Of a DNA stretch of 11,214 bases, positions 6,840-11,214 are shown one piece after another. A program made the translations under genes and the position numbers. Origin of the DNA: Comamonas sp. lk (GTDB lineage: Bacteria; Pseudomonadota; Gammaproteobacteria; Burkholderiales; Burkholderiaceae_C); contig CAMDKE010000053.1 of assembly GCA_945901215.1 (NCBI GenBank), positions 1 to 11,214 of the forward strand, given 5' to 3'. The number at the start of each line of letters is the position of its first letter. Within the stretch, counting starts at the first letter, position 1. Below the pieces are notes generated by a model. The model saw nothing but the letters and a program-made list of their open reading frames with translations. It was not told where the DNA came from and did no database searches.

Positions 6840-6866
6840 GGCGCCAAGACCACAAGGTCTCACGCC
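6840..6866. repeat. Two-part inverted repeat upstream of pepP
   Basis: GGCG (6840-6843) pairs with CGCC (6863-6866) and, inside it, AGACC (6847-6851) pairs with GGTCT (6856-6860) around an ACAA loop. It lies just upstream of the pepP -10 candidate, where a -35 or activator site would be. No T-run follows on either strand. The rest of 6672-6895 holds the toxin-antitoxin promoter and nothing else I can assign. Confidence 0.3.
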
Positions 6867-6883
6867 AACAAGCCCGCTGTTCC

Positions 6884-6889
6884 TAAAAT
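6884..6889 (+). promoter_or_regulatory. Candidate -10 box giving a leaderless pepP mRNA
   Basis: TAAAAT (5/6 match) ends only 6 nt before the pepP ATG at 6896, so transcription from it would begin at or next to the start codon. No Shine-Dalgarno is present (the bases before the ATG are GCCCCC), which fits a leaderless message. The -35 region is poor. Confidence 0.35.
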
Positions 6890-6895
6890 GCCCCC

Positions 6896-8287
6896 ATGAC
6901 GCCCCAATCCCCCCCTTATTCCGACCGCCGCGCCCGCCTGGCCGCCCACATGGGCAGCCACGGTATCGCGCTCATCCCCACCGCGCCCGAGCAGCAGCGC
7001 AACCGGGACGCGGACTTTTTGTACCGCTTTGACAGCTATTTCCATTACCTCAGCGGCTTTACCGAGCCCAAGGCGTGGCTGGTGATCACCGGCAGCGGCA
7101 AGACGGTGCTGTTTTGCCTGCCCAAGGACCTGGAGCGCGAAACCTGGGACGGCATTCGCCTGGGGCCGCAGGCCGCACCCGCCGCGCTGGGGGTGGACGA
7201 GGCGTATGCGATTGACGAACTCGACACCCGCATGCCGCTGCTGATGGACGGCTGCGATACGGTGTGGTACCCGTTTGCCACCCACAAAGGGCTGGAAGCG
7301 CGGGTCAACGGCTGGCTGCAGCCGCTGCGCGACCGGGTGCGCTTTGGGACGCTATGCCCTTCGGCGCAACGCGACCTGTGCGAGCCGCTGGATGAAATGC
7401 GCCTGGTCAAAGACAGCTTTGAGCAAGCCACGATGCGCCGCGCCGCGCAAATCAGCGCCGGGGGCCACATCCGAGCCATGCAACTGAGCGCGCGCATGCT
7501 GCGCGCAGGCCAAGAGGTGCGCGAATACCACCTGGACGCCGAGCTGCTGCACGAGTTTCGCCGCCACGGCTCGCAGTGCCCCGCCTACGGCTCCATCGTG
7601 GCGGCCGGCGAGAACGCGTGCGTGCTGCACTACCGCGCCGACGCGGGCTTGGTGCGCGATGGCGAGCTGGTGCTGATCGACGCCGGTTGCGAACTCGACG
7701 GCTACGCCTCGGACATCACCCGCACCTTTCCGGCCAACGGCAAGTTCACGGGGCCGCAGCGCGCGCTCTACGAGCTGGTGCTGGCCTCACAGCACGCGGC
7801 AGTAGACGCCACCCGCGCCGGCGCGCGCTTTACCGACCCGCACGAGGCCACGGTGAAAGTGCTGGCGCAAGGCATGCTGGACTTGGGGCTGCTGGACGCA
7901 AACCAGGTAGGCAGCCTGCAAGACGTGATCGAGAAGCGCGCTTACTTTGCGTTTTATATGCACCGCACCGGCCACTGGCTGGGCATGGATGTGCACGACT
8001 GCGGCGCATACACCGAACCCAGCGAAATCGGCCAGGCCACGACCCGGCGCGACGCGCTGACCGACCAGACCATCGTCAACCGCCCGGCGCGCGTGCTGCG
8101 GGCGGGCATGGTGCTGACCATCGAGCCGGGCATTTACGTGCGCCCCGCGCCCGGCGTGCCTGAGCAGTTCCACGGCATTGGCATCCGCATCGAGGACGAC
8201 GCCATCGTCACCGAGACCGGTTGCGAGTTGATCAGCCGGGGCGTGCCAGTAGAGGTGGATGCGATTGAGGCGCTCATGCGCGGCTAG
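6896..8287 (+). CDS. pepP: Xaa-Pro aminopeptidase (aminopeptidase P II)
   Basis: Cytoplasmic di-manganese peptidase that removes an N-terminal residue preceding proline. At 463 residues it is slightly longer than E. coli PepP (441). Seen: an AMP_N domain at the N-terminus (YSDRRARLAAHM, DFLYRFDSYFHYLSGF) and the pita-bread catalytic domain with all five metal ligands: D262 (LIDAG), D273 (YASDITRTF), H360 (TGHWLGMDVHD), E410 (TIEPGIY) and E433 (RIEDD). The last two are shifted by 27 relative to E. coli, in part because of an insertion around 372-400. The start is chosen from the good N-terminal family match despite the missing ribosome binding site. The gene stands alone behind a candidate leaderless promoter, with the divergently read toxin-antitoxin pair upstream. 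Confidence 0.97.
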   Translation: MTPQSPPYSDRRARLAAHMGSHGIALIPTAPEQQRNRDADFLYRFDSYFHYLSGFTEPKAWLVITGSGKTVLFCLPKDLERETWDGIRLGPQAAPAALGVDEAYAIDELDTRMPLLMDGCDTVWYPFATHKGLEARVNGWLQPLRDRVRFGTLCPSAQRDLCEPLDEMRLVKDSFEQATMRRAAQISAGGHIRAMQLSARMLRAGQEVREYHLDAELLHEFRRHGSQCPAYGSIVAAGENACVLHYRADAGLVRDGELVLIDAGCELDGYASDITRTFPANGKFTGPQRALYELVLASQHAAVDATRAGARFTDPHEATVKVLAQGMLDLGLLDANQVGSLQDVIEKRAYFAFYMHRTGHWLGMDVHDCGAYTEPSEIGQATTRRDALTDQTIVNRPARVLRAGMVLTIEPGIYVRPAPGVPEQFHGIGIRIEDDAIVTETGCELISRGVPVEVDAIEALMRG

Positions 8288-8338
8288 GGGTGACGGGGGC
8301 GCGTGGCGCTGCTCCCACAAAGCAAGAAAGACCACCCC

Positions 8339-8443
8339 ATGCCGCTGGGCGATAGTGCGACGCGCACGCCCTTGCTCAGCCCGGACGTCACCAGGGCTTT
8401 ACAAGTTGCGGTTACCGTTGGCATATTTCTGCTTGAAACATGA
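8339..8443 (+). CDS. Doubtful 34-residue ORF overlapping the receptor start (ATGA)
   Basis: An ATG at 8339 opens 34 codons ending in TGA at 8441-8443, which overlaps the receptor ATG (8440-8442) in an ATGA arrangement typical of translational coupling. The peptide begins MPLGDSATRT and ends in a hydrophobic stretch VAVTVGIFLLET. The ribosome binding site is weak (AAGAAAG). It matches nothing I recognise. It could be a leader peptide for the receptor, a leftover of a lost gene, or chance. Confidence 0.2.
   Translation: MPLGDSATRTPLLSPDVTRALQVAVTVGIFLLET
8398..8427 (+). promoter_or_regulatory. Possible promoter of the TonB receptor gene
   Basis: TTTACA (8398-8403, 5/6 to -35), an 18-nt spacer, then CATATT (8422-8427, 4/6 to -10). 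Transcription would begin about 6 nt before the receptor ATG, leaving almost no leader, in keeping with the absence of a ribosome binding site. I see no Fur box or riboswitch in 8288-8439. Confidence 0.3.
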
Positions 8444-10752
8444 AATTCATCTCCCAACCTCGGCGTTTTGGCGCGGCTGTTCTGGCGCTCGGTCTGGCTG
8501 CTGGCGCTTTGCGCGCGCAGGAGGCGGGCGCACCAACTGCGCCCAATTCGCCCACGGAAAACCCGGCGCCAGCGCCAACTGCACCTCCCACTCCGGCCTC
8601 AGCGCCAGCGCCTGCCGACCCTGCGGCGCTCAAACCCGTCGAAATCCGCGCCAACCGCGAGACTGAGGAGCGACGCCAGTCCACGGCGGCAAAGATCGTG
8701 GTGGGGCGCGAAGAGATTGAGCGCTACGGCGACTCCACCCTGGGCGAACTGTTCAAACGCCTGCCCGGCGTGACCACCAGCGGGCGCCCCGGCCATGGCG
8801 GCGCGCCACGCATGCGCGGCATGGGCAGCGGCTACACGCAAATCTTGATCGACGGCCAACCGGCGGCGCGCGGCTTTTCCACCGACGATATTGCACCCGA
8901 GCAGGTAGAACGCATCGAGATCTTTCGTGCACCAACGGCCGAGACGGGCGCCCGCGCCATTGCCGGCACCATCAACATCGTCACGCGCGGCGGCTACACC
9001 AAGACATTGAACAACGCCACGGCGGGCGTGGGCGTGGAAAACGGGCGCACCACGCCAGGCGCATCCTGGTCGCGCAACGACACCGTGGACGGGCTGGTTT
9101 ACCACGTATCAGTCTCGGTGATGCACAGCGAGCGCAACAACGACCAAAACAAAGCCACCACAAGCGAAAACCTGGATACCGGCGCGCTGCAAAACCTGGC
9201 TGAAACCACCAGCGCCAGCAGCCAGCGCAATGTGCTGCACGCCAATGGGCGGCTGCAATGGAACAGCGCTGCGGGCGACGCCTTCACGCTCTCGCCCATG
9301 CTGATCGTGTCGCAGGGCACGGGCCAGTCCAGCAGCCTGCTGTCCCAAACGGGTGGCGACCTGCCCTACGCCAGCAGCTTGGGCAGCAGCGCCAGCCGTT
9401 TCCAGCTGCTGCGCTCGGCGGGCACTTGGGCGCGCAAGCTCGAGGGCGGCTCCAAGCTGCTGCTCAGCGCCACCCTTGGGCAGGCCCAATGGCGTTACGA
9501 GTCGCAAAGCGCTAACAGCGGCGGCAGCACAGCGGGCGTGGACCGCACCGCCAGCCTGCTGTCGCAGCAGTCTGGCCAGCAAGACACCACGCTATCGGGC
9601 AGCGCCAAGCTGACCCAGTCGATTGCGGATAAACACAGCCTGGTCAGCGGTGTAGAGATCGAGTCCAACCAACGCGACGAGAGCGCCAGCACGCTGCAAA
9701 ACGGCCAAAGCCCTTTGAGCGACTACGACGGCAATCTGCTAGCCAGCAGCCAGCGCCTGGCCGTGTACAGCCAGGACGAATGGGAAATCAACCCGCACTG
9801 GGCGGCCCACGTCGGCCTGCGCTGGGAAGGTATTCGCACCCTGGGCAGCACCGCCGTGGGAGCAGAGCAGGTCAGCAACCAGAGCGAAGTGCTCACGCCC
9901 CTGCTGCACGCAGTGTGGCGGCCCGACCTGGCGGTCAAAGACCAGTTTCGCCTGAGCCTGACGCGCAGCTACCGCGCGCCCAGCCTGGGCAACCTGATTG
10001 CCCGCCCCACCCTGAACACCACCTACCCCAGCGGCAGCAACACGGCGCTACAGCCCGACTCGGCAGGCAACCCCAACTTGCTGCCCGAGTTGGCCGTGGG
10101 CGTGGACCTGGCGTTTGAACACTACCTCCCCAAAGGCGGCTTGCTAAGCGCCAATGTATTTGTGCGCCAGATCAGCAACACCATGCGCAGCCAAACCGCC
10201 CTGGAGACCGTGCCCTGGTCCGACGTGCAACGCTGGGTGACCCGCACCCAAAACGTGGGCAACGCCACCAGCCAAGGCCTGGAACTCGAAGCCAAGCTGC
10301 GCCTAAGCGAATGGCTGCTCCAGGCGCCGGCCGTAGACCTGCGCGCCAACCTGAGCCTGTTTCGCTCCAGTGTGGACGGTGTGCCGGGGCCCTACAACCG
10401 CATCGACCAGCAGCCCGACGGCAGCGCCAACCTAGGGGCGGACTATGCGGTGCGTGGTTGGCCGCTCAGACTGAGCTCTAACCTGGCTTACACCCCGGGC
10501 TACACGACGCAAGTCAACGCCTCCGACCAGGTGTTTCAAAGCGACAAACTGGTGGCCGACGCCTCGGTGCTGTGGATTTGGAGCCCGCGCGCCCAGCTGC
10601 GCCTGAGCGCGAGCAACCTGACTGCGCGCAACTACCTCAGCGGCACCCGGCTGCTCAGCAGCAACAGCGCAGGCCAGTCGCTACGCGACGCCACGCTGAG
10701 CACGGCGCCCACGGCGACCAACCTGCAGGCCAAACTCGAACTCAAGCTCTAA
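8440..10752 (+). CDS. TonB-dependent outer-membrane receptor
   Basis: Outer-membrane gated beta-barrel that imports a scarce ligand (often an iron chelate, but also cobalamin, sugars or metals) using energy from TonB-ExbBD. Order in 770 residues: signal peptide (1-26, cleavage after LRA), a Pro/Ala-rich spacer (about 31-62, 12 prolines), a possible TonB box near KPVEIRA (65-71), the plug domain (about 72-185) with LGELFKRLPGV, RMRGMGSGYTQILIDGQ and AIAGTINIVTR, then a long barrel rich in Ser, Asn and Gln with repeated amphipathic strands. The protein ends LQAKLELKL; the last residue is Leu where Phe or Trp is usual for outer-membrane barrels. The plug resembles the FepA/CirA catecholate-siderophore type, but the ligand cannot be assigned. 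Neighbours (pepP, rubrerythrin) give no substrate hint. Confidence 0.94.
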   Translation: MKFISQPRRFGAAVLALGLAAGALRAQEAGAPTAPNSPTENPAPAPTAPPTPASAPAPADPAALKPVEIRANRETEERRQSTAAKIVVGREEIERYGDSTLGELFKRLPGVTTSGRPGHGGAPRMRGMGSGYTQILIDGQPAARGFSTDDIAPEQVERIEIFRAPTAETGARAIAGTINIVTRGGYTKTLNNATAGVGVENGRTTPGASWSRNDTVDGLVYHVSVSVMHSERNNDQNKATTSENLDTGALQNLAETTSASSQRNVLHANGRLQWNSAAGDAFTLSPMLIVSQGTGQSSSLLSQTGGDLPYASSLGSSASRFQLLRSAGTWARKLEGGSKLLLSATLGQAQWRYESQSANSGGSTAGVDRTASLLSQQSGQQDTTLSGSAKLTQSIADKHSLVSGVEIESNQRDESASTLQNGQSPLSDYDGNLLASSQRLAVYSQDEWEINPHWAAHVGLRWEGIRTLGSTAVGAEQVSNQSEVLTPLLHAVWRPDLAVKDQFRLSLTRSYRAPSLGNLIARPTLNTTYPSGSNTALQPDSAGNPNLLPELAVGVDLAFEHYLPKGGLLSANVFVRQISNTMRSQTALETVPWSDVQRWVTRTQNVGNATSQGLELEAKLRLSEWLLQAPAVDLRANLSLFRSSVDGVPGPYNRIDQQPDGSANLGADYAVRGWPLRLSSNLAYTPGYTTQVNASDQVFQSDKLVADASVLWIWSPRAQLRLSASNLTARNYLSGTRLLSSNSAGQSLRDATLSTAPTATNLQAKLELKL

Positions 10753-10761
10753 GCCGGGCAC

Positions 10762-10776
10762 GGCAAGCGACTTGCC
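10762..10776 (+). terminator. Short hairpin after the receptor gene
   Basis: GGCAAG (10762-10767), a CGA loop, then CTTGCC (10771-10776), 9 nt past the receptor stop codon. There is no T-run after it, so it is at best a weak terminator or an mRNA 3-prime end protector. Confidence 0.3.
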
Positions 10777-10788
10777 TATGAAGGCATT

Positions 10789-10806
10789 AGCCATTTGCAA
10801 TTGGCT
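10789..10806. promoter_or_regulatory. 18-bp near-perfect dyad before rubrerythrin
   Basis: AGCCATTTG and CAATTGGCT are reverse complements except at one pair. The right half coincides with the TTGGCT -35 candidate of the rubrerythrin promoter, so it could be an operator. It is also followed by TTTGTTAAT, so a weak receptor terminator is the other reading. Confidence 0.35.
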
Positions 10807-10830
10807 TTGTTAATAGATTAATCCTATGAT
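10801..10830 (+). promoter_or_regulatory. Candidate promoter of the rubrerythrin gene, with an ATAG-N7-CTAT element
   Basis: TTGGCT (10801-10806, 4/6 to -35), an 18-nt spacer, then TATGAT (10825-10830, 5/6 to -10). Within it, ATAG (10813-10816), seven bases, CTAT (10824-10827) matches the outer part of an OxyR recognition element and overlaps the -10 box. Only one such element is seen, while OxyR normally needs two spaced copies. Confidence 0.45.
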
Positions 10831-10893
10831 TTCATGCATGCCGATTGAAAGCCTTCAACTGGCAGTTTGTAATCACCTAACGGAGTCAACACC

Positions 10894-11214
10894 ATGAGCA
10901 CCCCAAGCCGCCCCGAGATCAAGACCATCGCCAACCTCGAATCCGCCTTTGCCGGCGAGTCGATGGCACACATCAAATACCGCTACTTCGCCAAACTGGC
11001 GCGTGAAATGGGCGACGAACTGACGGCCCTCACTTTTGAAGAGACCGCAGCCCAGGAAGTCATGCACGCCTTTGGCCACCTGGATTTGCTCTACCCAAAA
11101 GCCAGCATGACGCCGGCCAAGGCCTTGCAAATTGCCATCGACGGCGAAACCTATGAACACACCGAGATGTACCCCGGCTTTCGCAAAACCGCCGAGGCAG
11201 AGGGCAACGCTGCT
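10894..11214 (+). CDS. Rubrerythrin, N-terminal part (runs off right edge)
   Basis: Non-haem di-iron protein that reduces hydrogen peroxide in the cytoplasm using electrons from rubredoxin-like partners. The 107 visible codons are open to the window end. Seen: the first ligand helix NLESAFAGESMAH with E22, the ExxH motif E55-x-x-H58 in AAQEVMHAFGHL, and YEHTEMYP with E88 and E91, in the order and spacing of the ferritin-like rubrerythrin domain. The remaining ligand helix and any C-terminal rubredoxin zinc-ribbon lie outside the window, so the subtype is open. The start is fixed by ACGGAG ending 8 nt before the ATG. The 141-bp gap and a separate promoter suggest transcription independent of the TonB receptor. 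Confidence 0.93.
   Translation, partial: MSTPSRPEIKTIANLESAFAGESMAHIKYRYFAKLAREMGDELTALTFEETAAQEVMHAFGHLDLLYPKASMTPAKALQIAIDGETYEHTEMYPGFRKTAEAEGNAA

Noticed and set aside
6650..6853. 67-codon minus-strand frame upstream of the antitoxin
   Set aside because: It spans the toxin-antitoxin promoter and operator and overlaps the antitoxin start in another frame; no ribosome binding site or family pattern.
8599..9582. Minus-strand open frames of about 160 codons opposite the TonB receptor
   Set aside because: They are antisense shadows of the plug and barrel coding sequence, with Arg/Ala/Gly-rich low-information products.
1..11214. CRISPR arrays, tRNA/rRNA genes, insertion sequences, long direct repeats
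   Set aside because: I looked for regularly spaced repeats, cloverleaf-like segments, transposase motifs and flanking inverted repeats and found none I can support.

Overview
The window reads as a chromosomal segment of a high-GC betaproteobacterium, most likely Burkholderiales/Comamonadaceae (Rhodoferax- or Polaromonas-like). This rests on codon use, the protein styles and the GGAGTC-type ribosome binding sites, and it is inference, since no rRNA or other marker gene is present. There are nine well-supported protein genes plus one doubtful small ORF. I see no tRNA, rRNA, CRISPR array, insertion sequence or integrase.

Layout. (1) 1-1404, minus strand: the N-terminal 468 residues of transketolase, running off the left edge. 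(2) 1493-3994, minus strand: a two-component pair, a 7TMR-DISM membrane histidine kinase followed by a receiver-only response regulator. (3) 3995-4084: a short AT-rich divergent intergenic region with a perfect 7-3-7 inverted repeat. (4) 4085-6012, plus strand: an Old Yellow Enzyme (YqjM/XenA type), then 8 nt later a MurU-like sugar-1-phosphate nucleotidyltransferase. (5) 6073-6671, minus strand: a Phd/YefM antitoxin and RelE/ParE toxin with a 1-nt overlap and a near-consensus promoter covered by a dyad. It looks like a small mobile cassette sitting between murU and pepP. (6) 6896-8287, plus strand: Xaa-Pro aminopeptidase (PepP). (7) 8440-10752, plus strand: a TonB-dependent outer-membrane receptor with a Pro/Ala-rich N-terminal spacer. 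(8) 10894 to the right edge, plus strand: the first 107 residues of a rubrerythrin, behind a candidate promoter that carries an ATAG-N7-CTAT element.

How the genes work together. Most genes are housekeeping or accessory metabolism and do not form one pathway: pentose phosphate/Calvin carbon shuffling (tkt), peptidoglycan recycling (murU), peptide turnover (pepP), nutrient uptake (TonB receptor), and redox/peroxide functions (OYE, rubrerythrin). The kinase and receiver should act together, but the receiver has no output domain, so its partner lies elsewhere. The toxin-antitoxin pair is self-contained. I do not see a clear new multi-gene system. The points most worth a second look are the output-less two-component pair with its palindromic divergent promoter, the murU-OYE pairing without amgK, the toxin-antitoxin insertion, the Pro-rich receptor N-terminus and the possible peroxide-responsive rubrerythrin promoter. 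Intergenic stretches are all under 300 bp; the longest is 6672-6895 (224 bp).
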